From positions 62,001 to 126,000 of the forward strand of contig BQMF02000432.1 in the NCBI GenBank assembly GCA_027922465.2: a DNA stretch of 64,000 nt. Direction: 5' to 3'. The notes beneath the pieces are model-generated. The model was given only the letters and a program-made list of their open reading frames with translations. It was not told where the DNA came from and searched no databases. Numbering within the stretch: the stretch's first letter is position 1; each line of letters begins with the position of its first letter. The DNA comes from Turritopsis dohrnii. Its lineage: Eukaryota > Cnidaria > Hydrozoa > Anthoathecata > Oceaniidae. This document shows positions 46,836-58,255 of the stretch, piece by piece. A program made the translations under genes and the position numbers.

Positions 46836-47685
46836 CTCTCAAGGACCCATAGATATTTGCCATGACTTCTGATGGTTCATCTAGTTCAAATGTTTTTCAA
46901 TTCATAAAGCATGTCACGGATACGGAACCAATTGCTATATTTTATGTTTTAATTTTTGCACTGCATTCCCTTTGTATTGGTAAGATTGTATTGGTAACAC
47001 CTCTGTACTTTCAGGATGGTTTATATCATAGCTATCATGTTGTGAAAAATTAGAACATGGTGGATTGGTTGCATCATTGATAAAACTTCATTCATCCGAA
47101 AATCGGGAGTTTGTATACAAAGATGATAAAGCATTCTACGACCGAGTATCAGGACATTTGCAAAATATCAGAAAGAAATGTATGGGAAGATATCCAGTTT
47201 TCATCCATCTTTTCATGAGCATTTGGGCATACTGTCTTATCACCAAATTCACCATGTAAGTTTATTTGTTGTTAGTAAAACTTTGTACTTTAAATTCTCC
47301 GTGTCCAATCGTCAAGACACTTTTGTTTTTAAAAGGTTTTTAAAAGATTCTATTTCTTCGTTGCAATAAGAGAGTTGGATTCCATGATTTGATTATATTA
47401 ACGTCTTGGTTATAGCTTCCTTGGTTTCATTTTCAGTAACAAATGTTGCTATGATTTGGTAGTCTACGATTGTATTGACAGTTAAAACGAACAATGGGTG
47501 ACATCTAGAAGGAGCATTTTTCCACCATATCTGGTGAGTAGCTGTTTCTGTCATTGATTTTGATAAACAAAAAGAAAGTTGTTAGAATATTGTGAAAGTT
47601 AGGGCAAAATATTTTCGATGTGTAGAAAGGGAAAAGACAAATAAGAACAACTTCAAAAACACTCCCACTGAAAGGAGGTACGTGC
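46836..47685. other. No supported gene
   Basis: Frames at 46862-47053, 47065-47259 and 47178-47369 (all +) have no recognisable domain. The segment may be further remnants of the neighbouring Ulp1-type element. Confidence 0.4.
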
Positions 47686-47830
47686 CCTGCATTTAAAAAG
47701 CGGTGTTCAAAACAATGTTTTCAGATTAGATTTGTGGGTATCAAATTGGCCATTTTTGTAAATAGCGACACAGGCTACTTTAAGTTGATTTGAAAGGTGT
47801 TAGGTTACACAAAGTAATAATTATAATTGC
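47686..47830 (+). repeat. Dispersed repeat, direct copy of 49210-49355
   Basis: Both contain TGYCCTGCATT, AGATTAGATTTGTGG, GCCATTTTTG.AAATA, CAGGCTACTTT and AGGTTACACAAA in the same order, 1.5 kb apart. Confidence 0.75.
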
Positions 47831-47869
47831 TACACAGTAATAATTTCCTTTTGCTAGAAATTTTAGAAG

Positions 47870-48360
47870 TGTTTTTGTAAATTTTGTAAATTGAACTATT
47901 CGGGCCAAATTTGGACCAAGTTGCAAAAGTTCTCCAATATTCATAAAAATTTGCACAAAGCACAATTAAAAGGTGCTGCTTTCAAAGTTGACAGTCACTT
48001 TGTCAGATTTTTTATCAGAATTGGGCAATTCGGGCCAAATTAAAACCAAATTTCGAAAGTTCTCAATTTTTATAAAAGCTTCCACAAAGCACAATAAAAA
48101 GGTACTGATTTCGAATTTGACAGTCATGTTGTCAGATTTTGACTAAAACTTGGCAACTCTGACCAATATTTGACCAAATTTTGAAACGTCTGCGATGTTC
48201 ATAAAAATTTGCACAAAGCACAATTGGATGATGGTGATTTTGAATTTAGAAGTCATTTTGTTGGATTTGACCAAAATTTAGCAATTCGGCAATGTTGTAT
48301 TTTTGAGAGGTATATGTATCTTTGTGTTACGTCCTGAAGTCTTCAAACCAAGCGACTTCT
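47870..48360 (+). repeat. Tandem array of about 125-bp diverged units
   Basis: Three to four units, each with CCAAATTTGGACCAA (or variant), AAAGTTCTC, TTCATAAAAATTTGCACAAAGCACAA and GAATTTGACAGTCATTTTGTCAG. The array ends in TTACGTCCTGAAGTCTTCAAACCAAGCGACTT, as at 9895-9930. A single reverse copy is at about 51008-51125. Satellite-like or subterminal repeat of an element. Confidence 0.75.
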
Positions 48361-48732
48361 GGTTCTCCAATCAAAATCAATTATTTGATATACTTATTTG
48401 ACTTAAATGCTCTTTGTTAGTACTGTTAGTCAGCGGGTTTAGGGTGCTGAGTATTAAAATCATCGTTGTTTATTTTGTTTATTTGTTTGTTTTATTTTTA
48501 CGGAAGTTCGCGCATTCTCCCTTTACCTCCTAAACAATTCACGCATGGCACTTGTTGTCTGTTAATTTCACACGGAACGTAATATCAATTCAACATGCTT
48601 TGCCGTAGGGGAACTGGAAACTAATCATGGGTGCTAATGAAATTCGATGATAGCAACACTGCGACGTTTTAGTTTGAAAAGGCTTGGTAAACATCACTAA
48701 GTGTTATATGTGCTTAATATAGCCGTTTAATA

Positions 48733-49210
48733 CACAGTCGACTCTCTGTATCTCGAATATTCGATGTCTCGAACTTTTCGGTATCTCGAACTTTTTTTCT
48801 GATCCCTTGGACACTACGCACTTATTTGGGCCAAAATACTCTCAATATCTTGAACATTTCGGTATCCCGAACAATATTTTCGATCGCCTGGCTGATTTTC
48901 TTTTGTTATCTCGAACTTTCCCCAAAACTTTCAGAAATTCTGGGCCTGATTTTCGCATTTTTTAATGTTTTGATAAAATTCCATTTTTTTTTAAATTCGA
49001 ATTTTCGAAAAGTGTATGAATCTATTTTTTATAAGTTGATTGTCTCTACTAAAGACGAAAACATGAAGCTCATTAAGCTAAGGTTTACAAACAAATCTGT
49101 TATAGAAAAATATATGAAGCATTGAAAGACATGCTTCATATATTATAGGCAGAAAAGGATGCCTAAAAAAGAGTTAGCCCAAAGGTATGGTGTTCTTCCA
49201 CTTTTAATTA
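48733..49210 (+). mobile_element. 5' remnant of a pogo/Tigger transposon
   Basis: Begins at a TA (48731-48732) with CAGTCGACTCTCTGTATCTC and further TATCTCGAAC repeats, the pogo/Tigger terminal style. About 430 bp inside, one plus frame reads MPKKELAQRYGVL (49157-49195), like the start of a CENP-B/Tigger helix-turn-helix (K-x2-IA-x2-YGV). The rest of the transposase and the right end are missing. The open frame at 48826-49125 is non-coding. Confidence 0.55.
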
Positions 49211-49355
49211 GGTTTGTGTCCTGCATTCAAAGCAAAGTAGAGTGTGCGAAAATAATGTTTTTAGATTAGATTTGTGGCTATTAAAATAGCCATTTTTGCA
49301 AATAACAATGCAGGCTACTTTGAGTTGATAAGTAAAGGTTTCAGGTTACACAAAA
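49210..49355 (+). repeat. Dispersed repeat, direct copy of 47686-47830
   Basis: See 47686-47830; the same block order with small indels. Confidence 0.75.
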
Positions 49356-49499
49356 CAGCACAGGCTATGACAATATCGTCGGCATGACACAAAATAGTAG
49401 GTATATAATGTTCTTTTTAGGATATGAAAAAACTTCATGCGATTAATAACCCGTTCAACATGAATAAGTAAATTAGCAATATCTTTTGTAATTTTTTTT

Positions 49500-49870
49500 A
49501 GCAGTGGTCACTTGACTTTTCACTCGCGCACCAGGAGATACACTCAAAATAAAAGTACAGAATCTCAGCATGAGTTTTTCTTTTGTTTGAAAGCCACAGT
49601 CGGCCATTATTTCATCGTCACGTTCATGGGGATCATAAAATCCACTGTCATTAGTTATGAATTTGTCAGAACTTCTACCACCATAGCAATCAGATGAAAA
49701 TAGAAATGAAACAACTGGGTGAAATCCTCTCCAAGTACATTTGATGGTGTTTTAGGATGTTTGTTGTAGTATGACCAAGTAGCTGCTTGAATGAGAAGTG
49801 ATTTTGGTCTTTCCTTAAAAACTTCTGTGTAATCAATAATCTCACGACACTCAGTATGACCAGTACTTGT
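49500..49870 (-). pseudogene. Decayed DDE transposase (DDE_Tnp_4 type)
   Basis: Not an intact frame. On the minus strand 49870-49700 reads TECREIIDYTEVFKERPKSL then QAATWSYYNKHPKTPSNVLG. After a one-base shift, 49700-49560 reads SDCYGGRSSDKFITNDSGFY then DPHERDDEIMADCGFQTKEK. The blocks IIDxTE, GxxSDKxIT and DDEIMADxGF are signatures of the DDE_Tnp_4 nuclease found in PIF/Harbinger and ISL2EU/IS4EU transposons; the usual Arg in ADRGF is Cys here. The start (DNA-binding part) and the end are lost. Possibly a source family for the TWA-type MITEs in this window, but that is inference. Confidence 0.72.
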
Positions 49871-51007
49871 ATAGATTTAAGTTATTCCTAATGGATTCTT
49901 TGGGAAGCTAAGCTGCAAGAGTGCACCTCCTAACACTCACATTCCTTTCTTGTTTTCCCCTCATGAATTGCACAAGGTTTTTGTTCTCCATTTGTAGATT
50001 TTTACTGTACTGTTACTAAGTCTATAACTGCACAATTTTTACCTATTATCAACAGCAAGGATTTAGTGGCAGCAGAACGACTTCGTTTATAAACACCAGA
50101 GATAATGTAAACACTTAACGTCGGAGAAGCAAATGTAAAGGTTTCCCCCCTTTTTTACGGGCATGTTAACGTTTCATGAAATTGTTTTAAAGAAACATTC
50201 AAGTTTGATATTGCTTGGAAGTTTATCAAGATGAAGATGAACTTTGGTAGTCAAAGAATTTTTTGCCCAGGCATTATTGCTCAGCAGCTTTTCTTCCAGA
50301 GCACTTGGATGTTTACTTTCAGATTCTTTTCTTCTGCTTTAAATTTTGTAGACGGGCAGAGATACTTAATTAAGTCTTTCCAGAACCGGTTACTTTATAT
50401 TTCCATATATAATGAAATTAAAACTGACAAGACGACTGGGAAGTCGAAAATTTCGCTTTAGCGCAATCGTACAATTCCAACAAAGATATACTTTTTACAG
50501 AATTGTGAAAAATAATAGTTCATAGCAGTAGTGCATATCACTCTTGACTATAATGAAACAAAATACAACATCCGTGCAGATTTTATGAAATTTGTATTTG
50601 TATTTGTAGATTGTCGTTTCAGTATATACATGTATCTACAATGTAAAACAACTGCTTTCCAAACGAGTCCTGTTTGAGAAAAAGAGAAATTAATATCCAG
50701 GAAAAAGTGAAAGATTCGAAGAGATTAATGAGAGCACGCACGGAATTAACATGATGCAAAATTACGTCTCGATTGCCGAAAAAATTGAAATTACCGAACA
50801 TATAAAAATCGTAAAATCACAGTAAAAATAATAAAACAATAATAAAACAATAAAAAATTACTTTTAGTGCAGTTCTGAAAAATGATCAAGGAGGTTGACC
50901 AAATAAAGTCAAATAGCATTTTTCTGAACTACACCAAAAACAATTTTAAAATTTAAAATCATTAATCTTTTTAAAAATATTTGTTCGTTGTTTTCAGCAC
51001 GCACATC
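49871..51007. other. No supported gene
   Basis: May hold further remnants of the transposase gene next to 49870 (the minus strand reads ASPKNPLGIT in pieces). The 76-aa frame at 50231-50461 (+) is not recognised. TAATAAAACAATAATAAAAC near 50828 is a simple A-rich tract. Confidence 0.4.
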
Positions 51008-51125
51008 TCTTGGAGAACTTTCGAAATTTGCTCCAAATTTTCCCGAATTGCCCAATTTTAGTCAAATCTGACAAAATGACTGTCATATTTGAAATCAGCA
51101 CCTTTCATTGGTCCAAATTTGTCAA
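51008..51125 (-). repeat. Single reverse copy of the 125-bp repeat unit
   Basis: Contains CAAATCTGACAAAATGACTGTCA and TTCATTGGTCCAAATTTGTC, the complement of the unit in 47870-48360. Confidence 0.7.
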
Positions 51126-51639
51126 CCTGAAGTCAATGAAAGATTTTATGGGACCTCTTTCGATAATAGATATTTATTGAGCCCTCCTGTTCAATTAAAA
51201 CGTTACTTCAGTTAATCTCTAAAGTAACTTTTTAATTGAACAGTTTTTAAGTCTTTTCTTGTATCAAAAGAAACATCAGTACCTTACACGCTTATTTCAA
51301 GTGTTAATGTGAAGTTTCTAATGACTTTATAGGGAAAAATTCGCGAACAACTCTACTAAATGGATAATTTTCCACAAATCTATAGAAAAATAGTTTCGTG
51401 TAAACGAAACATGATTTTTCCGAATCCCGCTAATTAGATCTTTATTTAATTGGTAGAAACGAAAGTTCACCTGTGTGAGTAGACAAACACATAAGCTTGT
51501 AAGGACTGTCAAGCTGGAAAATCCAACTAATAACTGTAATCTGACGCTTAAATAAAAATAGATGGAAGTATCAAGGTTGTTGTAGTTGTTCTTGCCCATA
51601 TGATTTCTGATGAACCGTACCTTAATATTATGTAGTTTC

Positions 51640-51765
51640 CACAAAAATTTCCCGGCTAATAAGGACCAACTCCTTTCTCCTGTGACTGTTTGACCTGAAG
51701 GCTTCTTCGCCTCCGTCCCTTATATGCAAAAGACAAGAAACCTTGGGTACGAGGTTGACTTGAAA
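51640..51765. repeat. GC-richer dispersed-repeat fragment
   Basis: The stretch CTTCTTCGCCTCCGTCCCTT then CAAGAAACCTTGGGTACGAGGTTG differs in composition from its flanks. I recall TGGGTACGAGGTTG-like ends from anthozoan genomes, but no partner is in the window. The two minus frames across it (51327-51644 and 51628-51828) are not supported. Confidence 0.3.
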
Positions 51766-52046
51766 CCCCATCTGTATCCGGTGTTTATCTTCTCCAGTTA
51801 TCATTCTTTCGACGACTAAAGTATTCAATAGTGCTGACGATCAGCACTGGCGTAATCTTTATGAAACATGGTCTCATCACAGCCATTTTAAAATTAAACA
51901 GTGACAATTTTCTTTTCGTTATGAAAATACTACATGGTTTCTTTTCATCACAAGTGGTTTTAATACGTCTATTTTGGGTGATTGGATTTACATTTTCAAT
52001 TTGCAATCCCACCAATCGAATACGGCACGTGAAACGAAGACATAGT

Positions 52047-52330
52047 TAAAAGAAATTATCTTGCTGTTTCTGTGTGAGTATAGCTCCCAATCCAACAGGA
52101 CTCGCATCGATGTAAATTTTCGTATCAGCTACGTGATTGTAGAATGTAGAATTCTAAGAATTGCAATGGAGTTGAACTTTTCGGAATCTGGGGTGATTCC
52201 ATCGACAGAAAAAAATTGACCATTAAAAGTGAGTGATGGAGCAGCAAAGATGCATTTGTTGATGTTGATGTCGGGATTCTTCGATTCAAGAGCTTTTCAA
52301 GGTTGATGTTATGCTCTTCCAAATTGTTGT
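52047..52330 (-). pseudogene. Ty3/gypsy retrotransposon pol fragment (RT end and RNase H start)
   Basis: On the minus strand one frame reads NINKCIFAAPSLTFNGQFFS with DGITPDSEKFNSIAILR, the KC.F....F.G...S.DGI.PD..K motif at the end of Ty3/gypsy reverse transcriptase. After a stop/shift, at about 52125, it reads VADTKIYIDASPVGLGAILT, the start of the RNase H domain (DAS..GLGAVL.Q). The segment normally between these is shortened, so the copy has an internal deletion. No LTRs were identified. Confidence 0.75.
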
Positions 52331-53068
52331 CTCATATGAGAATATCAGAACTAATATACTTAGGTTTAGGACAATCACTCATTATGACCATTTTGACACT
52401 ATGAAAGAATGTGTAGCAGTCTAATCCCCTTAGGGTAGGAGGAAGCAGGGTACTTGACAATGCATCTTTCTTTATAATGTCGATTCATCTTGAGCTCTTT
52501 TGTGCCACGAGTACACGAGATTTGACATAAGAAATCGCGCTGACAACATTCTTCTTATGCGTTCCTTGATTTAAATTTACACAAGTATTTAGCTTTCACG
52601 ATAGCTTTCTTCAATATGGGCTGAATATGTTCTTTTGCACCACCGATGTAGCAAGTAGAACACGATGAGATGACTGTGCAGATTGGTTTTGTTGATGTTG
52701 TTGTAGTTGTTGTTTTGATGGTACAAGTTCAATGTTTTTTTAATTGTGCAGATATTTTGTCTGATTCTTTGGAGTGTTTTGCAATGTTTTTTATGCTTCC
52801 TTTTCAGATCTTAGATATCAGCACCCACTAATTTAAGATTTCCTAGCATTTCTAATCTTTTTCTCTGGGAAATTTACCTGATCAACTTCAGAATGCTGTA
52901 GTGCCCAATAAAATGAACTATTATCAGATTCAGGAGCATATAAAGATAATTTTCAAAGTTAGTACAGTAGCAAAAAATATCTGGATCAATCTTGTAAAAG
53001 GAGAGAAAACCCATCATTATTACGAACGAATGTTACCGTAGTCAAGGGAAAGTGTGTAAAAATAGTGT
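52331..53068. other. Intergenic, no gene seen
   Basis: Nothing supported; may contain unrecognised parts of the neighbouring pol fragment. Confidence 0.4.
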
Positions 53069-53439
53069 TCAATTGTGCGTTCTTGAGTAGAAAGCATGTA
53101 ATTTGGTACAGTGGTTCTTTGGGTGGAAAGGAATAATTCAAGACTCAAACCCATTCCCAGAACACCTGTCCGTGTATTTTAAAGACCAGAATAGCTGACT
53201 AATAAAAACAGAAATTTTTTCTCCAAAATATGACAAGTTATCAATGGAAAGGTTTTTTAATACTGATTCCAAAAAACATTACAACCTATATCTGAAAATG
53301 GACTGGGGACGAGTTATACGTCTTAGAAGACGAGTTATATGTCACGAATGTAATTTGCAGACCAGAGTGTAAAAGTCAACAAGATTGAGTAAAACATGTC
53401 ATTATATACATTGTTGAAAAGGTCTTTGGGCTACTGAAT

Positions 53440-54840
53440 GATGATGAAGGAAATGATAAAAGCATCTTTGATACTATCTCCAAAAACAAACTTTCAATCT
53501 TTAACCAACCAAAGCAGCGAAGCATCAACAACAAGGACGAGTTAACAACATTAAAAAAAACATTGGATGTGAAGTACAGCTTTTCCGCCATCGCTTTCGA
53601 AAAATGGAAATCTTACATCTGGAAACAAAGCTGACTTAACTGGTTGTTTACGCAAACTTGTTACAGAAGCAGATGGAAGAAAAGTAGAGGCAGAATGCAT
53701 CATTTTAGATAGGAGCAGCAGTTGTGAATATGCTGAAACGAAACGGATTTCCAACATTTCATGAGTACGCAACTAAAGAATTTACGCATTTTATTGAGAA
53801 CCAGATAGCAACTGCGAATCGCATCGATATAGTTTGGGATATTTATATGGAGAATTCACTAAAGTTATCAGCCAGAACAAAAAGAGGCTTGTAGTTTCTT
53901 TGTCGTATCATTTGTTTTATTGATATAATTTCATTATCACGTAAAAAAACTGATTGTTACCAAACTTAAACCTGTGAAAATCAATTGAGAACCGAATGTT
54001 CAGGCAGTGAATGATTTGAGTTAATGTCAAATTACAAGGATTCTGATTGTATTTTATTTTTAATTTTTAGGGAAAGGGACACGCAGAAAAGTGCTGGAGG
54101 ATACAAGGGTTCCAGGAAATTGGCAATCGTTCTTGCGAGTTGATGAAAACAAAGAAGAACTTTTTAGCTTTGTGGCAACCGAATGTATCAAATACGTTAC
54201 TATAAAGACCATTAGCACCAAAAACAATTCTGTGATTTCCAACAATCACGACTGTTTGTCCTCGTCTCTATGCAACCACAAAGAGGCAGATACAAGAATG
54301 TTTCTGCATGCAAAGGGTGCGAGCAACTGCGGAGCAAAGAAGATTTGCAATAGGACCGTTGATACTGATGTCGTTGCGATTGCAGTCGGGGTGTTTGCTC
54401 AACTTTGTGTCAATGATTTGTAGCTACATTTACTGTTGGAAAAACCACCATCTAATACCAATTCGACCTGCAGAAGTCTTGGTGATGTCAAGACTAGTTG
54501 TCGTCCAGTTTTCCATGCCCTAACTGGTTGTGGTCAGGTCTCGTTTTTTAATGGCAGGGAAAAGAAAAATGCACCTAAGGAAAATTTGACGACCTGACTG
54601 CTTGCGCCTGGATTTGATCGGTTACAATCATTCATCCATCATAATTCATGATGCAGAGTCACTTTTCTCCACCATCGAAAGATTTGTGGTGTTATTCAAC
54701 GATCGAACAAGTACAGATACGTAAATGTTTTGCAAAAACACCTCTTTGCAAACAAAGGCAGATCATTAGAAGGTATCCCTCCCACAAAAGATGCACCAGG
54801 GAAACTTTCGTTGGGGTCAAACTATCGCTTTCCAATGATA
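53440..54840 (+). pseudogene. Dead copy of the long-TIR element's gene
   Basis: Pieces in order: LSIFNQPKQRSINNKDELTT (about 53500), CLRKLVTEADGRKVEAECII (about 53645), GAAVVNMLKRNGFPTFHEY, FIENQIATANRIDIVWDIYM (53790-53850), then an intron whose donor is now GC (about 53889) and whose acceptor is TTTTTAG at 54070. It resumes with GKGTRRKVLEDTRVPGNWQS and HKEADTRMFLHAKGAS, CNRTVDTDVVAIAVG (54070-54420), and after frame breaks FHALTGCGQVSFFNG (54510-54555) and LEGIPPTKDA (54765-54795). The N-terminal Cys part and the CXC tail are missing. It preserves residues lost at the stop in the first copy, showing that the stop there is a mutation. Confidence 0.75.
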
Positions 54841-54849
54841 TAATATAAC

Positions 54850-55045
54850 ATGTCATATTTATTTATTTATTTATTTATTTCTGAATCTTTATACAGGATA
54901 AAAACTAAAGTATTTACAAATATATACAATATATACAGCAATACTTCTTTCCAAGTTTGTCCTGTTTTAAGAAAAAGAAAAAGAACAAGGCAAAAGGCTA
55001 AAAAGACGAAAAATTTTATTAAAATACATAATCAATTGTAGGTGA
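54850..55045 (-). mobile_element. Probable non-LTR retrotransposon 3' end inserted in the long-TIR copy
   Basis: On the minus strand the sequence runs from AGCTGTATTATC to TATCCTGTATAAAGATTCAG and then (AAAT)n at 54852-54880. A terminal tetranucleotide tail after a CTGTATAAA motif is typical of CR1/L2-like LINEs. It interrupts the element between the dead gene and the right repeat. Confidence 0.55.
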
Positions 55046-55522
55046 TAATACAGCTAGTCACATAAGTCTCGAGGAATGAATGAATGAAGAAAATTTGAAG
55101 AAAAAACTTTTTTTATTATTAGGCAACCATTCTGGTCTGTAAAATACACGGGCAGGTGTTCTGGGAATGGGTCTGAGTCTTAAAATGTTTCTTTGGTGAA
55201 AAGAGTTACCTCTGTACCAAATTTCATGCTTTCTACTTAAAAATCGCACAGTCGGTGCATGCACATTTTTCCTTGTTACCAGAGGAGGAGAGTGAAAAGG
55301 GAAATAAATGCTGAGTTTGCAGGTTTGCCTAAATTTCATAATGGCGTATATTGTAATGGCGCTATTTTGGCTCGTCCTTTTCTAGTGTCACAGTAGTGTA
55401 GTGGTTAAAATTTGTAATATTTTTCTTTCTATCCAAGCAGATAACTTGTCCTGTTTAGTTTCCTTTTGGTTAAGCTGGTTCGCCTCATTTTCTTAGGGTC
55501 ATTTTATTTTAGCTATGACATA

Positions 55523-56520
55523 CCGTAAAGCGGGGTGACTTCGATCAATTTTGCCACTATTTTAAAAGTAACTTCCGAAATAATACTAAACCATTACTTC
55601 TGAAACTTTGGAATCATTACATTACGTATTTCTTCTATTTCAGTGCAAAATTACACATTAACTAAATTCCAGAGAAATAACCTGATCTTTCCAAGAAAAC
55701 CACAATATCGATTATGTATGGTGTGTGACTTCTTCGATCAGCTTATGAGAAGCGCCAAATTACAAATTACTTATAATTGTATTTGACAATGTTTTTAAAG
55801 CGCCATTATTACAATATTAACAGACCACCATTTGTCATCCGAGGTAAATGTTCGACTGTAAAAGATCAGCGAATGTTAGTAAAACAAAAGATATTATTTA
55901 AGACGTTCACACATGTGCGACCCTCGTTGATATGAAACGAAATAGTCATTGAAATTTCATTGTTTCTCAAACAAAATTTTTGAGATCTATCATCATGGGG
56001 AAAGAGCATGCTTATAAAAATTTCTTCGGTAAGTCATTAAATCTCCCATGAGATACGACGACTATTCACCACGAAGTTCTTGCCAACATGTAACTTATAG
56101 CAATATAAAACATTCGTTTTTTTTCGTGTTTTTATAAACACGATATTATCGATAAAGGAATAAGGAAAAGAAAAACAGAATATATATAGCGGTGAAGAAC
56201 AGAATTTCTTTCAGACATATTCTTTACATTAAGCCTCTTTACTTCACATATGTACCAAAAATGTCAGGTTAGGCTCTTGAATACGACGTAGAGTGATGAC
56301 CAATGTGTGCGGTGAAAATTTTGATGTTTTTCGTCGTTAATTTTGGAAAAAATTGATTGTTTTGCTTGAAGATGATTCTGATGATATTTTACAATAAGAA
56401 TCTATATATATAAATGAAAATCTTAAAAAATGTGAAAAATGCACTTTAATTTCAGAGTTTAAACAGTTTATTTTTACTGATCGAAGTCACCCCGCTGATC
56501 GAATTCACCCCGCTTTAGGG
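55523..56520. mobile_element. Mariner-type element with CCGTAAAGCGGGGTGA ends, 1 kb
   Basis: Left end CCGTAAAGCGGGGTGACTTC; right end, reversed, CCCTAAAGCGGGGTGAATTC. TA lies at 55521-55522 and 56521-56522. The right end has a second copy of the unit (GCGGGGTGACTTCGATCAG). The interior is AT-rich without a transposase frame. The TA duplication suggests Tc1/mariner. Confidence 0.8.
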
Positions 56521-56522
56521 TA

Positions 56523-56947
56523 TCTAGTGTGTGCTGATTGGTCTCTTCTCCTGTGCTGTGAGTGTGATGTGATCTTCTTTAGTAGGTTCACCAATCTAAA
56601 TAAATGCTTCACGCTTACTGAGAAACAATTTGAATCTGTTTCTTTTCCAACACTGCATTTTCCCAACAGTGTGTGTCTCACAATATTTCCCTTTTTAGAC
56701 TTTGGAGTCAACTCCACCCGCAACTTGTGATTACAAATCCTGAAGCTGAAAATATAAGAAAAAGAGCATTGTCCAGTAGTTTTTTTGCACACACATAGCA
56801 AGATATAATTAGCAAATTATTGATGGGTTTTTCTTTCTGCATCCTGCAACATCCATCAAAGTTAACAGCCGTTTAAACTTGAAATTTTTTATTGTAAAGT
56901 GAATGGACATTTTCATCATTGTTTCTATTGGCTATATATGTGACGTT
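56523..56947. other. No supported gene
   Basis: Overlapping frames on both strands at 56505-56801 are not recognised. Confidence 0.4.
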
Positions 56948-57640
56948 CCAGGGGATTTTGATAACAAATGATAAAAAGTTTTATAACGTTTAAATGTTTT
57001 AATATTGTTTAAAAACGTTTTTTCAGTAACCATGTGCGCAACGTTGTAAACGTTTTCTCAAACGTTTTTTTTCGTTTTCATAAAAAACGTTTTTTTTTTG
57101 TTTTCGAAAAAACGTTTAAACGTTTTTACATAAAAAAAGATGAAAATGATATTTAAGTTTTGTTTACAAGAAGCATTTTCAGTTACTCAACCCACTCAAA
57201 ACACTTTAGACTTCTGCTGTCCAAGAAGAGTTCCTGGTTGGTCTGGAATCAATGGAAAATAGTTGTCCAAGGACCACGTCATAAATCACGCTATAAATTG
57301 TACTGAATAAGTGTAATATACGTTAGAATTTAAATCCTGGAATACGGTTTAATCCATAATACATTATGTCAGTAATAACTGGTGGCTGTAATTCATTATT
57401 AAAACAAGTTACAATACATTTTGTATAACCATTCACTTGAGAGAAAAACATTGACGTCATTAAACTCAATCAAAACAAAAGAACGCACCTTGTTCATGAA
57501 TACATTCGCAGAACACATGTAAGTATATTAGTGCACTGATTACCTGGTTCTCATTCAGTTAAAGATTAAAGAAACAACAGCTGTTTCAAAAGTTACTACA
57601 AATAGAAACTGTCCGCTATAATTCTATTAATTCTATAATA

Positions 57641-58255
57641 CAGTGTGTATCAAAATGTCTTATCCACCAACTTTCAAGGCGTATATTTCATTACATGTCT
57701 GATAAAATATTGTGAATTTTATATCACAAGAAAGAGCTTTTCATGCTCTATCCGTTAATATAAAATGTTTGTCAAAATATGTGTTCTTCGAAAAGATATT
57801 GAAGAAAAACTCAACGATTTGCCTCACTAAATTCTTAAAAGTCAATTAACTGACATGCTAATGACTTTTTAATGGTGTAATTTTCTTTTGTTGTGCTGAT
57901 GAAACCTTTAGAAAATGTTAAGTATAGCTTTGCGTATCAATTTCCCATAACGAATAATCTTAAAAACTTCAAATAAAATTTTTTTACTGAGTGATGATTT
58001 TTAATTTTTTTATTGAGTTTACAAATGACCTACATTGTAAAATGAGTTAATTGACTTTTAAGAATTTAATGAATCAAATTGTTCAGTTTTTCTTCAATAT
58101 CTTTTTGAAGAACAAATATTTTGGCAAACATTTTATATTAACTGATTGAACATGAAAAGATCTTTCTTATGATAAAAAAATCATAATATTTTATCAGACA
58201 TGTAATGAGATATGCGCCTTGAAAGTTGGTGGATAAGACATTTTGATACACACTG
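57641..58255. mobile_element. Near-complete palindrome, Tc1/mariner-type MITE nested in the larger element
   Basis: Ends CAGTGTGTATCAAAATGTCT are perfect inverted repeats flanked by TA (57639-57640, 58256-58257). The two halves match in reverse for most of the 615 bp (for example AAAGTTGGTGGATAAGACAT and TTCTTAAAAGTCAATTAACT with its complement near 58040-58065). It can fold into one long hairpin. Confidence 0.85.

Larger units (their letters stand above)
53070..55265 (+). mobile_element. Second, decayed copy of the long-TIR element
   Basis: The left repeat (53070-53390) and right repeat (about 55115-55255, reversed) match each other and the TIRs at 25.8 and 29.0 kb. Shared blocks are GAGTAGAAAGCATG.AATTTGGTACA, CAGACTCAGACCCATTCCCAG-like sequence and ATTTTA.AGACCAGAATGGC. 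The outermost bases are diverged (CAAGGGAAAGTGTG against CAAGGAAAAATGTG), so the ends and target duplication are uncertain. It contains a dead copy of the same gene and a LINE insertion. Confidence 0.75.
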
